64,000 nt of DNA from Neurospora tetraspora. Its lineage: Eukaryota; Ascomycota; Sordariomycetes; Sordariales; Sordariaceae. The position numbers were made by a program, and so were the translations under genes. The stretch spans positions 248,001 through 312,000 of the forward strand of contig NW_026944387.1 of NCBI RefSeq assembly GCF_033439725.1, written 5' to 3'. A model generated the notes under the pieces. That model did no database searches and was not told the origin of the DNA. It saw only the letters and a program-made list of their open reading frames with translations. Within the stretch, counting starts at the first letter, position 1. Every line of letters begins with the position of its first letter. Below are positions 45,535-57,908 of this stretch, one piece after another.

Positions 45535-46746
45535 ATGGACGACGACTTCGACGACGCTGAGCTCCTCCAAGCCCTCGCCGCTTCCGAAGCAGCAGCAGCA
45601 AGACAACAACCCCAACGCCCACCAGCACCAGGCCGCGGCGTCGTCCAACCCACCCCCCAACGTCTCGACAAACCACCTCCCTCCAACTCCTCCTCCTCCT
45701 CCGGGCCGCGAATAGTCCAACCCACCCCGCAACCCCTCCCCGGCGGCGCCACCCCTGGCTCCCGCTCCTCAGGCTCCTCCATCCTCGTCTCCCCCCGCCA
45801 AAAAGGCAACCCGGTCCTAGCCTCCATCAAGTCCACCGCCTGGGAATACTCCGACATCCCCTCCGACTATGTGTTGGGATCCACCACCTGCGCGCTCTTT
45901 CTGTCCCTCAAATACCACCGCCTGCACCCGGAATACATCTACACGCGCATCCGCCTGCTGCAAAACCGCTACCTGCTGCGGGTCCTGTTAGTGCTAGTCG
46001 ATATCCCGAACCACGAGGAACCCCTCCGCGAATTATCCAAAACGAGCCTGGTCAATAATGTGACGGTCATCTTGTGTTGGTCCGCCCAAGAAGCGGCGAG
46101 ATACCTGGAGCTGTACAAATCGTACGAGCACGCGAGCGCGAGCGCGATTAGAGGGCAGCAAAAGACGACGTACGCGGAACGAATGGTGGAGTTCGTTACG
46201 GTGCCGAGAAGCGTGAATAAGACGGATGCGATTGCGCTGGTGAGCACGTTTGGTAGTTTGCGGAACGCGATCAATGCTGCGACGGAGGCGAATGGCGAGG
46301 AGCGGTTGAGTGTGGTGCAGGGGTGGGGGGAGAAGAAGGTGAGGAGTTGGAGGAGGGCGGTGGAGGGGAGTTTTAGGGTTAGGAAGGCGCAGGGACGGAA
46401 AGCTGGGACGGGGGATAGTGGTGGGAAGGGGAAGAACAAGGTGCTGGAGGAGGCGGTGGATGTTGGGAGGGTGGTTGGGTCGGGGTCTGGTGCTGGTGTT
46501 GGGACACAGTCACGGACGCAGACACAGGTACGGCAGAAGGAAACACAGGACAGGGCTGGCGCTACCGGGCACGGGCCGGAAGACGATAATCTGGACGAGA
46601 TTGAAGCTGTTATGGCTTCTGAGGAAGCGGGACCGGCGGTGGCTTCGGGCTCGAGTTCCACCAACACTCCAGCTTCTCGGAGACGAGAGGAGGAACTTAG
46701 CGGCGGGATTGCTGCTGCGCTGGCAAAGCTGAGACAAGGGGGTTGA
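45535..46746 (+). CDS. rad10: DNA repair endonuclease subunit Rad10/ERCC1
   Basis: Non-catalytic partner of the Rad1/XPF nuclease in nucleotide excision repair, single-strand annealing and crosslink repair; nuclear. Intronless, 403 aa. The start is the ATG giving MDDDFDDAEL; sequence upstream in the same frame lacks conservation. The N-terminus is Pro/Ser-rich. The ERCC1 central domain spans about 91-205: GNPVLASIKSTAWEY, DYVLGSTTCALFLSLKYHRL, YIYTRIRLL, RVLLVLVDI and CWSAQEAARYLELYK. A double helix-hairpin-helix region follows at about 222-282 (NKTDAIALVSTFGSLRNAI, VQGWGEKKVRSWRRA). A roughly 120-aa disordered tail rich in Gly, Gln and Thr follows, longer than in animal ERCC1. I recall the Neurospora counterpart as mus-44. 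Confidence 0.95.
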   Translation: MDDDFDDAELLQALAASEAAAARQQPQRPPAPGRGVVQPTPQRLDKPPPSNSSSSSGPRIVQPTPQPLPGGATPGSRSSGSSILVSPRQKGNPVLASIKSTAWEYSDIPSDYVLGSTTCALFLSLKYHRLHPEYIYTRIRLLQNRYLLRVLLVLVDIPNHEEPLRELSKTSLVNNVTVILCWSAQEAARYLELYKSYEHASASAIRGQQKTTYAERMVEFVTVPRSVNKTDAIALVSTFGSLRNAINAATEANGEERLSVVQGWGEKKVRSWRRAVEGSFRVRKAQGRKAGTGDSGGKGKNKVLEEAVDVGRVVGSGSGAGVGTQSRTQTQVRQKETQDRAGATGHGPEDDNLDEIEAVMASEEAGPAVASGSSSTNTPASRRREEELSGGIAAALAKLRQGG

Positions 46747-47732
46747 CGAGGTACGCCAAACATCCCGAACACGGTTTGGGTTCCGTGAGGGAAGAACGTG
46801 TCTGTTCCACACGAACAAGCGGGGATGATTATTCGAAGATCTCTCCGGATCCTCAACCAATACGACAAATGGATATTCCTGAACTCATGCTGATGATGCA
46901 GCACCAATATGGACATGAGAAGGGAAAACATCACCAGTTTTCACACCGGAAACACCAGCATCGATCAACGACAGAACATCTCCGCCCTCGTTCAATGTAA
47001 TTCCATGTCCTGGCAACCTACCGTACATAAATCTGCTCAGTTAGTGAAGCCTCTACAACACTGACCACCACTATCTTGCTTGCGTTTCAAAGCACAGGCT
47101 CGGACTTGCACCGTACAGTCCCGTCAGTACTCTGTGGGAAAAAGAGGTTTCTACGGCAGTAGCGTATTGCCAGTTTGGCGAGTTTCTACGGCACCCCTCA
47201 CAAGAACGTGCGGTACCTCGCGGCTCGCTACAGGTCCTGGACCACAGGAACATGTTCGTCTTAACACAACATCCGCGTGGGCAAGAACAACAACATTTGA
47301 TATCGAAGTCGTGCACGGAACACCAGAAGCCGTTGTCCCCCGACCAACACGGTACTCCTTCTGGACTACTTCACCGACCGAACCATGAGGCCCAAAACTC
47401 AGTCCTCTTCTAGGTCTGTCTTGGGAACATTATAAAACCTGACGAATGACCACTTACAAGTCACCAGACATCACAAATGCACGACCGTTGGGTCATGCAC
47501 CCAGTTTGCAACAACCTGTTTACGCACGCTATGTGGGTAGATGGATTAGGAAACGCATCAGTAGGCCCTGGCAGCTGGATTCCTCTCGTTGGAGCAACGA
47601 TACACGGCATCTCGTATGTAATGTATGCGATGGAACTCTAGACGGGTGCCTTGGCTTGGAGCATACAACCCACCTTCGGACCTTTTTCATCGTGACTCTG
47701 GGTCACAATCTCTTCTCGAGGAAAACAGGAAT
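46747..47732. other. Gene-poor, with a degenerate MITE arm
   Basis: No gene recognised. Near 47172-47197 there is a partial copy of the arm sequence of the inverted-repeat element at 47733-48106 (TTGGCGAGTTTCTACGG), preceded by a further GTTTCTACGGCA near 47147. Confidence 0.5.
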
Positions 47733-48106
47733 CGGGTACCATAGAAACTCGCGAAAGTCGCCAAAAGCTATCCCTCTTTAAGCGCTGGGCATATGGCAGA
47801 AATCTGCCATGAGCATGCCCCGTAAGCACGCATATGCCAGCATATGTGCTCGCCACATCAACTTAAACACATTCTCAAGTGCACAGGGCCCGGCCTTGTC
47901 CTGCCAGCTACCTGTGTACATATCTGCCATATGCCCAGCGCTTAAAGAGGGATAGCCTGTCAATGCCGAAGGCATATGCAAGGCGAAAGCAAGCTGTGGG
48001 TGCAAATGTGTGGTGTATTCTATAGAGTGTGATGTACTGCAAGGTTGCGCCTGCCGTGAGCTCTAACATAGCTATTGGCGATTTTTGCGAGTTTCTACGG
48101 TACCCG
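47733..48106. mobile_element. MITE-like element with a nested insertion
   Basis: Imperfect terminal inverted repeats of about 38 bp: CGGGTACCATAGAAACTCGC... at 47733 mirrored by ...GCGAGTTTCTACGGTACCCG ending at 48106. The arms differ mainly by transitions. Interior non-coding. A second inverted-repeat element (47767-47956) lies just inside the left arm. Target duplication not clear; superfamily unassigned. Confidence 0.6.
47767..47956. mobile_element. MITE-like element, 190 bp, inside another element
   Basis: Perfect 34-bp terminal inverted repeats beginning GCTATCCCTCTTTAAGCGC and mirrored at 47923-47956. If TA is the target (47769-47770 and 47953-47954), the element runs TCCCTC...GAGGGA, as in Tc1/mariner-type MITEs. 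Perfect arms suggest recent insertion. The interior contains several CATATGCC/GGCATATG words and no coding capacity. Confidence 0.65.
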
Positions 48107-49605
48107 GTATGAGTATATGTACCTCACTTCATATCGGTTCAGTCCCAATGTTGTTGCGCGGTCCAAGCTGCATCTCCAACACCTCGGTAATGATGATGGT
48201 GGGGGGCTGGAGTCTGTGGGACTTTGTCTCACTTATAGTCTCTCATATACCGCTCTTATACCGACAATCTCCTACTAAGCAGGCAGGTTCTTGAGGGATC
48301 GACCAATGATAGCATTATGGGCTGAATTCAGATCGTCCTATAGCCGGACATACCACGAAAACAATTGCTTCAGACGAGCCAAAACTCCGGGAAAATCAAC
48401 CGAGCTGAATGGGCATTGATGTCAAGATAGGTATTCCCCATTCCCGGTTCATTTCCCCCGCCAAAAGCCCCGTGTATGCACATCACTCAGCTTGCAGATC
48501 TTTCTCCAACCTTGGCGGTGCAGCTTTCCTTGCTGAATGAACGAACAATTGACACGACCATCCGCCATTTCTACAGCGTAGTGTAGTATTTGGTGAGAGC
48601 AGATGAGAGGGGCACGGGACATTGCCGTTGATGCTTCAATCCTACGTTGTTTACACTTCTCAGACATGGTAGATATTATCCAACCTTCTCGACTCGAGGC
48701 ATAATCACATCTGATCCAAATTCCCAATCTTGATCGAAGTCGAACCGGCCGCAAAGTCGCATGTAGGAGACCGCAACTTGCAGCCAACAAAATGCATTGT
48801 CTGCTGTAAGGACAGGGACCTCTGCAAGGCAATGTATGACTTGATGTGATGTATTGGAGAAGGATGGCCTCTCAACAAGGTGGAGGCCAGAATCTGGCTA
48901 AATACATAGTACTGGTTGCACACCCTGTGTGTGCCTTTGCCCTGTACTTGCCCTATACTTCTGGCTCGTACTTGCCATACCTGTATGCATGTGGGGTTAT
49001 GGGCCTGTGCCCTGACATCTGCATACAGCACAGCGATATGTATGCGGTGTCGGTACAGAAAAGGGATATGTGATGCACGGTTATTGGGACGACAAAGCCA
49101 TGATAATTGATTGGTCACCAAGAAGATGTAGTTCTGGAGAAGAATCCAGGTCTACGAGAAGTTTACAAGTGGAAAAACCGCCTTTTGTACCCCACCAGTC
49201 GTCGCCCCGCCCACCACAGTCGGTGACAAGAAAGACAGAAAGACTTCCGTATAAGGCACATGCCTACCCGATTGCCGACATCTCCCACTCCATTGGCCGA
49301 ACCAAGAAATGTTGATCAGTCGGTGTGAATAGACCGTCCCTCATTCCTGGATCGGGGCCAGAATGGCCTTGGCAGATACGAAGGAAACCGGAATATATAC
49401 ATCATGCACCTCCCAACTCCTTGCTCTTCGTGCCTGGACTGGGCACGTCTCCTTCAGTCCATCCTTCACCTCGGTCCATCGGTGCTTCACTTGAGCGAGC
49501 GTGGGAATTTGTCATCTCACAGTTCCTTCAGTCGTTGACTGCACGGACACTCATTACTCGGTCGTCTCACTGTCTGTCGTGGTGAGCCGCGGTCTACACG
49601 ATACA
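48107..49605. other. Intergenic, no gene seen
   Basis: Gene-poor sequence leading to the GH47 promoter. Open frames up to about 138 codons occur on both strands, but none has motifs or start context that I can support. Confidence 0.5.
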
Positions 49606-49610
49606 TATAA
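49606..49610 (+). promoter_or_regulatory. Possible TATA box of the GH47 gene
   Basis: CATATAAACA lies about 105 bp before the GH47 start codon, a plausible position for a TATA element with a 70-80 nt leader. Confidence 0.35.
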
Positions 49611-49712
49611 ACACCCCAGGTCCGCGCTCGGACGGTTGACAAAGGGGTCACTGTTTACATCAGAACAAAAACAACATTGCTCACGAGCATTGTTACCGGC
49701 CTCATCCGAGTC

Positions 49713-51653
49713 ATGTATCCGTTCAACATTGGCCCGGCAACCTTCTTGGCGGGTGCATTGACCCTCACTCAAGTGGTCACTGCAACACCCTTCCCTCAAC
49801 CGCAACAGAAACAGATCGGAACTGCCGACTCTGCAGCATCACCTCATGCCGTCTCAAACCAAGAAAGACGAGATGCCGTCAAACAGGCTTTCCAGATCTC
49901 CTGGGACGGATACTACAAATATGCCTTTCCCCACGACTCACTGTTGCCAGTGTCAAACTCTTATGATGATGACCGGTGAGACTTGACCCTCACATTAACC
50001 CCTCCCCCTCCCCAACTCAACACCACACTAACACCCCCCTTCAGAAACGGCTGGGGCGCCTCAGCAATCGACGCCTTCTCCACCGCCCTCGTCATGCGCG
50101 ACTGGTCCGTCGTCTCGCAAATCCTCTCCTACGTGCCCAAGATCGACTTCACCACCACCTCTTCAGAAATTTCCCTCTTCGAGACCACCATCCGGTACCT
50201 AGGCGGCTTAATCTCCGCCTACGACCTGTTGACCAGCAAACCCCTCGCCTCCGACCCGGCTTTCAACTACACCTCGTCCCAAACCGACGCCATCCTGTCT
50301 CAAGCCGTCCGACTCGCCGACCAGCTCTCGGTGGCCTTCAACACCCCCTTGGGAATCCCCGATAACCAGCTCATCTTCGACCCTCTCACGGGCCCAAGGC
50401 GGACGGGATCGCAGACGAACGGCATCGCGACCATCGGGACTCTAGTCCTCGAGTGGACGCGGCTGTCGGATCTAACGGGCAACCCGAAGTACGCGCAGCT
50501 CGCGCAGCGCGCCGAGTCGTTCCTGCTGAACCCGCAACCGGCTAACGTAGCTGAACCGTTCCCGGGACTGTTGGGCTCCAACGTCGATATCGCTACTGGG
50601 CTTTTCGTCGATAGCTCGGGCGGCTGGGGCGGCGGGACCGATTCGTTTTACGAGTACCTGATTAAGATGTACCTGTACGATCCGGACCGGTTTGGGTTGT
50701 ACCGCGACAGGTGGGTGTTGGCGGCCGATTCGTCGATTCAGTATGTGGCTTCGCATCCTTCTACCCGGCCGGACTTGACGTTCCTGGGCGGATGGAAGGG
50801 GACCACCTTGCGGTTTTCGTCTGGTCATCTGGATTGTTTCGATGGTGGTAACTTCATCCTGGGTGGACTTACTTTGTCCTCGCAAAAATACCTCGATTTT
50901 GGGCTGGAGCTGGTCAAATCCTGCGCGGAAACATACTCCTCCACAGCCACGGGCATCGGTCCCGAGTTGTTTAGCTGGCAGGACTCCCGCACCCCGCTTA
51001 ATGCGAGCAACAACCCCGGCCCTTCCACGGCTGAGCAAAAGGCGTTTTACGCAAAGAACGGGTTCTGGATTACCAACGGCCAGTATGTCCTGCGTCCCGA
51101 AGTCATCGAAAGTATGTACTACGCGTGGCGGGCGACGAAAGATGAGAAGTACAGGGAGTGGGCGTGGGCGGCGTTCCAGGCGATCAATGCCACGACGAGG
51201 GCGGGGAGCGGGTATTCGGCTGTGGAGAATGTGAACAAGGCGGGCGGGGGAAGCAAGACGAACTTCCAGGAGAGTTTTTGGTTTGCCGAGGTGTTGAAGT
51301 ATTGTTGGTTGATTTTCCAGGATGTGAGTATTCGTCCCAGTGCTGCCCTTTTCCATATCTGTTCCCCTCTAGGGGTACCAAGCTGCTTCGAGGGCTGGAC
51401 GGGACCCAAGATGGCCTGGCGGGACAGAAAGGGAAGTTAAGTGTGTAAATGATACTGACAGAAACAAAAACAACAGGACGACGACCCATGGCAAGTCAAA
51501 TCCGACAAGACGAATCAGTTCGTCTACAACACCGAGTGTCACCCCATCAGGTTGGCCAAGGGGAAAGAGACTGAGCCATCCTCCTCGTCGTACCAGCAAG
51601 GGGGAGGGAAGGAGAAGAGGGATAGGAGGTTTGCTGGACCTAGACATGCGTAA
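49713..51653 (+). CDS. Secreted GH47 class I alpha-1,2-mannosidase
   Basis: Glycoside hydrolase family 47 enzyme that trims alpha-1,2-mannose from N-glycans. 572 aa in three exons: 49713-49975, 50045-51323 and 51477-51653. The N-terminus MYPFNIGPATFLAGALTLTQ is a signal peptide. Family motifs: DAVKQAFQISWDGYYKYAFP, NGWGASAIDAFSTAL (restored by splicing), SLFETTIRYLGGL (acidic residue), GGWGGGTDSFYEYLIKMYLY, GHLDCFDGGNFILGG, YVLRPEVIESMYYAWR, FQESFWFAEVLKYCWLIF and, in exon 3, QFVYNTECHP. The usual NTEAHP calcium-site motif has Cys for Ala here. The tail after it is short, polar and dibasic-rich. No ER-retention signal or membrane anchor beyond the signal peptide is seen, so secretion or a Golgi-lumen role is likely, as in fungal secreted mannosidases. 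Confidence 0.93.
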
Positions 51654-53479
51654 AGAGTATGGGCGGAGTAGGTAGAGGTAGCTGGGTTGGATATACTTTT
51701 ATGAATGGGATCATGATAACATATGAACTGTAAGGATGGGTATTTGCCATTGTTGATCATTGTTGATGTGAGATTCCTTCACCCGGATATGGACAGGTGC
51801 CCTGCCGTCTTCCAAGTAGACATGATGCATAGTATCTTGACTTTCAGACTCTACATCTTGCCTAGAACATTTCAAGCAAGATTACCATGTGCAAGTTAGT
51901 TAATCGCCATGACTGACAGCCAATACACAATGGCGACAGTCTGTCCTGTGATGTTTCAAGACCTGGCTGATTGGCCAACGGCATCGAGCACTTGCTCAGC
52001 ACTCGCGCTGCTCTCGCGCTGCTCTCGCCATCGGAAAGATCTTTCTTACTCCAAAAAAAACATGAGCGGGAGAGACTGAGTTTGTGTTGATGGAGGCACT
52101 TGGAAATTTCACACAATACGGCCGCTGTGCCACTTGGACTCAGCCGTTTGTGCCAGCGTGGGCAAGTGCCATACCAGTAGATTAGGTGTCAAACTCTCGG
52201 CGTGATTGACGAAACCAGGACGGTCGTCTTTGACCGGTTGGAGTGTACATACCACGTCGCAGCCGTTTTCGGGAAGACCATATTGTGCGACGTCCTACAC
52301 GGTATTTGAGGCCTTGCCATCTCTGCCTTGCGAGGCAGACAAAAATGAATGTCATCGACCATTGGTGTTCTGTGATGGCGTTGTTTTCGGAGAAGACCCG
52401 AGTTGGGGTGATCCAAGGGTCTAGTTTGTGCAACGGTGTCGACCACTCGGAGAACTGTGTGACGGTAGTATAAACCTAGCGATGATGTCTGGTGTTTTTG
52501 GCAGAAGTTCGCTGAAGTGCACTGTTTGAAACGTGAAATTGATCAATGGGTCTAACCCCGCAGATAGTGGAGTGCTCTAGTGACTAAAGGCCCCGCCCAC
52601 AGTGGATCAACACATAAAAGTGGAACTGAGATCGAAAAGAACATGTGGGTCATCCCCAGGTCTTGTCGTTCTTGCCTTGTTCTCTCTTCTCTTTCATCTC
52701 TTCATCACTCCGGTTACAACCTATGGATGGCGATATCGCATGTCGAAGCAAGAACTACACTCGAGCCAAGATGTGAGATCAAGTCAGCTGCGGTCAGTCA
52801 GCAGAGCACCCATGGCTTGGATGGCTTGGATGGCTTGTGAAGGCGATCCAATGGATGTCCCCAAAGAGAACTGGAGAGGGGACTTGTCCGGCTACCCCAA
52901 CCTTAATCAGGGTCCCGAGTCTAGACCGCCACAGGCCCGTTTTTGTCGTCAACACCCTCGGCCCTATGTATGGATCCGAGTTGGAAATCCAAGAACCAGC
53001 CCAGCACCACCAACCAACCTCCTTCATGGTTCCCTCCATGATCCTTCCAAGTAACGACTGCAATTGGATCCTTTAGGCTTCAGGCCCCCCCAAAAGAGCA
53101 TGATCCCCTCTCCCCGGCCTCAAGGATGCCATCACGTGGAGGCACACACCTCACAGTGCTTTAGCTGGTGCTTACATTGTACAGTCAGGCATGCAACCTC
53201 TATCAGGAAGAGGCGGTGATACCTTAGCAACAATGGATTCCCAGGGTCTCAGGTCTGGGTCCGTTGCCCTTTTATATAATCTTTCTCTTTGTTGTCTGTC
53301 TGTCGAGTGACAGCTTCCGTCTCGGACCTCAACATTCTTCATTGTCTGGTCCCCTGTGGCCACTTTAAACACTTTATGTTGTAATCAAACCACTGCATCG
53401 ACCCGACTAACATTCCTTCGGGTTTGGTCTTGAGCCGTCCAGCCTTTCACTTGGCTTAACACCGCCAACCGTCGACAAG
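51654..53479. other. 1.8-kb intergenic region
   Basis: 3' flank of GH47 and upstream region of the antiporter gene. It contains short GGCTTGGAT and GCTCTCGCGCT direct repeats (near 52810 and 52010). No gene supported. Confidence 0.5.
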
Positions 53480-56352
53480 ATGGCTTCAACCATAACAGAC
53501 GCGGTCCTCAAGACCGTCATCGGAGCCGTCGCTGCGACATCGTTGAATTCCTCTTCAAACGCGACGACCCCAAGCGTCAACGGCCAGGCCGGTATTCTCG
53601 AGGGAGCCAACCCAACAAAATACAGCGCCTCGGCCCCCATCACCTTGTTCATCATCCAAGCCGGCATCGTCATCATCTTCTGCCAGCTCCTGGCTTACCC
53701 GCTACGATGGATCAATCAACCCAAAGTCATTGCCGAAGTCATTGGCGGCATTCTACTAGGTCCCTCGGTCATGATGAGGATACCCGGTTTTGAAGCTGGT
53801 ATGGACCTCACGTACACTCACTTACAGCCCAATACTTACTAACACCCCCCGTCAGCCATCTTCCCCAAAGAATCCATGCCCGTCTTCAACAACGTCGCCA
53901 ACCTCGGCCTCATCATCTTCCTTTTCCTCGTCGCCCTCGAAGTCGACATGCGCATGTTCACCTCCAACTGGAAAGTCGCCCTCTCCGTCGGTCTAGCCGG
54001 CATGATCCTCCCCTTCGGCTTGGGATTCGGCATTGCCTGGGGTTTATACCACCAGTTCCACAACGACGGGACTACGGTGCCTATTAGCTTCGGCGTTTAT
54101 GGTCTCTTCATCGGCACCGCTTTGTCTATCACTGCGTTCCCTGTGCTGTGCCGTATTCTGACTGAGCTGAAGTTGCTGAGAAGCAACGTGGGCGTGACGG
54201 TGTTGGCGGCGGGGATTGGGAATGATGTTACCGGGTGGATTTTGCTGGCGCTTTGCGTGGCGTTGGTGAATAATAACTCGGGACTGGCGGCGCTGTGGGC
54301 GTTGTTGTGTTGCATTGGGTGGATTTTGTTTTTGGTGTTTGCGGTGAGACCGCCGTTCATGTGGTGGGTGAGGAGGACGGGGAGCTTGCAGAATGGACCG
54401 ACGCAGGGGGTGGTTGCGTTGACTTTGCTTCTCGTGCTGTTTTCTGCGTTCTTTACGAGTGAGTTCTACCATTCCTTGGCTTACCGTGATGGGTGCTAAC
54501 AAGGACAGACATCATTGGCATCCACGCCATCTTCGGCGCATTCCTCGTCGGCCTGATCTGCCCTCACGAGGGTGGTTTCGCCATCAAGATGACCGAAAAG
54601 ATCGAGGATCTGATCTCCGTCCTCTTCCTTCCCCTTTACTTCGCCCTCTCCGGCCTTAGCACCAATCTTGGTCTCCTTAACGATGGGATCACTTGGGGCT
54701 ACGTGATCGGAGTGGTTACGTGCGCTTTCGCCGGCAAGATCATCGGCGGAACCCTCGCTGCTCGTGCTAACAAGCTCCTCTGGCGCGAGTCTTTCACCAT
54801 CGGGTGCCTGATGAGCTGCAAGGGTCTCGTCGAGCTCATCGTCTTGAACATCGGTCTCCAAGCCAAGATCCTCTCCCAAAGAACCTTCACCATCTTCGTC
54901 GTCATGGCCCTCGTCACCACCGTCGCCACCACCCCCCTCACCAAAGCCTTGTATCCCCCATGGTACCAGCGCAAGGTCGAAAGATGGCGCCGTGGCGAGA
55001 TCGACTGGGACGAGAACCCTCTTGCCCCTTCCGAATCCGGATCCAGCGCCTCCGACCCTTCCAAGCCCGTCGGCGACCAATCCTCGATTCAACGCATGCT
55101 CGTCTACCTCCGTCTCGACAGCCTACCCTCTCTCTTCGCCTTCATCACCCTTCTCAGCCCCCAAACCGAATCGAACACTCCTAAGCCCTCCGAGGTCGAA
55201 TCCACCATCGAAGACACCGGCGAAGGCAGCAAATCTGTTCCAGTCACCACCACAATCACCCGCAAGCAAAAACCCCTCGAAGTCCACGGCCTCCGCCTCA
55301 TCGAGCTCACAGACCGCACCTCCTCCGTCATGCAAGTAACCGAAGGCGTAGCCGAAGAGCTCTACTCGTTGCGCGATCCCGTGATCAACACCTTCCGCAC
55401 TTTTTCTTCCCTGTCGCCCGGCATGTCCAACAACGTCGCCGTCTCCGGTCGCGTAGCAGTGGTTCCCGAGTCTTCTTATGCCGAAACTTTCACCTCTCAT
55501 GCGGCGGATACGCAATCGGAGTTTGCCCTGATTCCGTGGAGCGAGTATGGTAGTTTGACGGATTATGACCAGCCTTTGTCTTTGTCTCTTGCTGGTGCGG
55601 GCAATGATCGATTTAAGGGGAACACTCACCTGGAGTTTATGCATAAGACCCTGGCTAAGGCGGAGAGGGTTTGTAATGCGGGTGTTTTTATTGATAACGG
55701 TTTCGGCGGGTTTGGGCCTCGATCTTCTCAGTCCCCTCCTGGTGGGCTCACCCGTTCCAAGTCCGGTGTGTCGCTACACTCCCAACATCGACACACCACG
55801 CCCGCATTGGCGACCTACCCCACCATCACCGATCGCACACACCACGTTTTCCTGCCGTTCATCGGCGGCGCAGATGATCGCGTTGCTCTTCGCTTGGTAT
55901 TGCAACTCGCGCGCAACGCGAACGTAACTGCCACCATCGTCCACCTCAAATATCAAAACTCCAGCGGTGCCGCTGATAACGAGGACGCAACCCTGCTAGC
56001 GACGCTGCGCGACTCACTCCCCCAGGAAATTGCCTCCCGCGTGGTATTCGAAGAGTCCAACTTAACAGAGGGCAAGAATAACCTGACGGAAACGGTGCTG
56101 GGGCTGGCTAAGGTTACTGTTGGGCAAAAGAAGGGGGGAGCGGGTGATGTGGTGGTTGTTGGACGAAGACATGGGAAGGTTGATACTGAAGCGGTTGCTG
56201 GTGCTAGTAGTAGTCGGGTGGATGTTGCTGGTGGGTCAGGGAATGGTGGTTTGGATTTGGGCAAGACGGTGGGTGCGGTTGCGGAGGGGTTGGTTAGTAG
56301 TGCGGTGAATGCTAGTGTTTTGGTGGTGCAGGCTGGTGGGAAGAGGAAGTAA
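53480..56352 (+). CDS. kha1: K+/H+ antiporter, Kha1-like (CPA2 family)
   Basis: Integral membrane cation/proton exchanger, probably of Golgi/endosomal membranes as in yeast. 921 aa; exons 53480-53798, 53856-54458 and 54509-56352. Both introns have GT..AG ends and restore family motifs ([27 protein letters not shown]). About twelve membrane helices lie in the first 480 residues: [85 protein letters not shown] and [17 protein letters not shown]. The NDVTGW aspartate is the conserved ion-binding site of CPA2 antiporters. The cytosolic C-terminal half has a universal-stress-like segment ([30 protein letters not shown]) and disordered loops; it ends [16 protein letters not shown]. Its role in pH and K+ homeostasis follows from the family. 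Confidence 0.94.
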
Positions 56353-57908
56353 GCCTGAGAGGCTGAGAGGCTGAGAATGTCTATATGTCGTGATATTTAT
56401 GTTTGGATGATTTTATCCTTTGAGGTACCTAAACAGTTAATGGTAGCATATGAGAAGACTGTTCTAACTCTATCCGTTAGCGTTATAACCTCCGTGCACG
56501 CCTATCCATCGACGACGGTCTCAATTTCGCATCAGAAAAAAACAGCCGACGCAATGACGTGAACCAGCATCAGAAGAGGCCAAAGCTCCTTTGTTTACAC
56601 TGCACAAAGCTCTTGCTCCAACTGTAGTGAACTGGCGATAGCTTCACCATCTATCTCAACATCCCCATCACCACACCACAGCCCTCCCTCGACAATGCCA
56701 TGCCAATATCAAACAAGGCTCCGACAACAGCCAAGTCCAAAAAAACCAATCGCATCCCCCGGAGCCCCGAAGCGGCGACCAGCAGCAACAGCGGCATCAA
56801 CAAGGAGGGGTGTCCGTGCAACGACGCGTGCATCATGCCTTGCCCTTCCCCTCTCACAAGGACCAGGGTGCTTGTGACACATTCTCGGATTCAGGGCACC
56901 GGCGGTCTCTGGTTGGACGAGCGAGAGGCTTGGCGGTCCACCTCTTCCCGCGTTTGTGCTGCTGCCCCACTCGTCCATGCCTGCCCGGGTCCATGCTTTT
57001 TTCAGTGGATGAGTGCTGTTCTGCTGTAACCGTAGGCGGCACAGCGGCAGTTCCGAGGTCGTCGTCGTCGGGGCGTCGTCACTGACTGACAGGGCAGGCA
57101 TTTTCACTGGCACGAATGCTGCAGCAGACCGGTGGGTGCTTGTGACTTTGTGAGTCCAGTGTTTTCTGCGTTTGCGTGGTCTTTTGCTCCTTCCTTGTCC
57201 CGGTTCAGTTCCATTGCCTGCAGCAGGGCCCGTCCACTTCCCTCAGCCAGCCCCCCCTTCCGCAATCCGCCTACTCACTTCATCCTTCCACTTCCCGTCC
57301 TTCAATCCCTCCTCCACTTTTCTTCCCATCCACTTTTCTTCCCATCCACCACCCACCCACCCACCGTGTCGCATGTCACAGCTTCCTCCTCCATTCCCAC
57401 CACATCATTGCCAACTTCGGACTCTCGACAACCACCCAACACTGCAACGACGAATATACCCGCCCATTCGTCGCGTGATTAAATCTCGTCTCTGATTGAA
57501 TCATCGAGTGATACCAACACCCACCACAACTTGGCTGACGCGCCCTCTCTACACCTCCCGCCTCTCCGCCCAGAGTGGTCTCTCTCGCGGCTTGCACTTT
57601 GACTGGTCGGCGCGCGAACAAGGCTCCGGACAAGTTGTCGCAACTTTTTTTTACGAGGCTTTGGCAGGATACAGGACGTCGCGCTTATTACTTTGACTAA
57701 CTTCCTCCTCGCCTCACTAGGCTCTGATCGATCTCTTCCGTCGTGTCAGACCACCACCACCACCACCAAAAAGTACGATAACTGGATTGATTGCCCTGCG
57801 CTGGGAACTTCCCCATCCCTCTTCAGCCTTCCATCGCCTTGGATTGGATTCTTACCATCTTGGCTTTCCAGTCATCCTGTATAGGTTTCACAAACACGAT
57901 CCGACACA
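56353..57908. other. Intergenic and probable leader of the SR gene
   Basis: No gene supported. The right half (57150-57900) is strongly CT-rich with short tandem units (CCACTTTTCTTCCCAT near 57315-57347), typical of fungal promoters and leaders. Confidence 0.5.

Noticed and set aside
45969-46934. 321-codon antisense frame opposite rad10
   Set aside because: Caused by strong codon bias of the Rad10 gene; no motif of its own.
50472-51356. 294-codon antisense frame opposite the GH47 gene
   Set aside because: Arg/Leu/Pro-rich translation typical of antisense to a GC3-biased gene.
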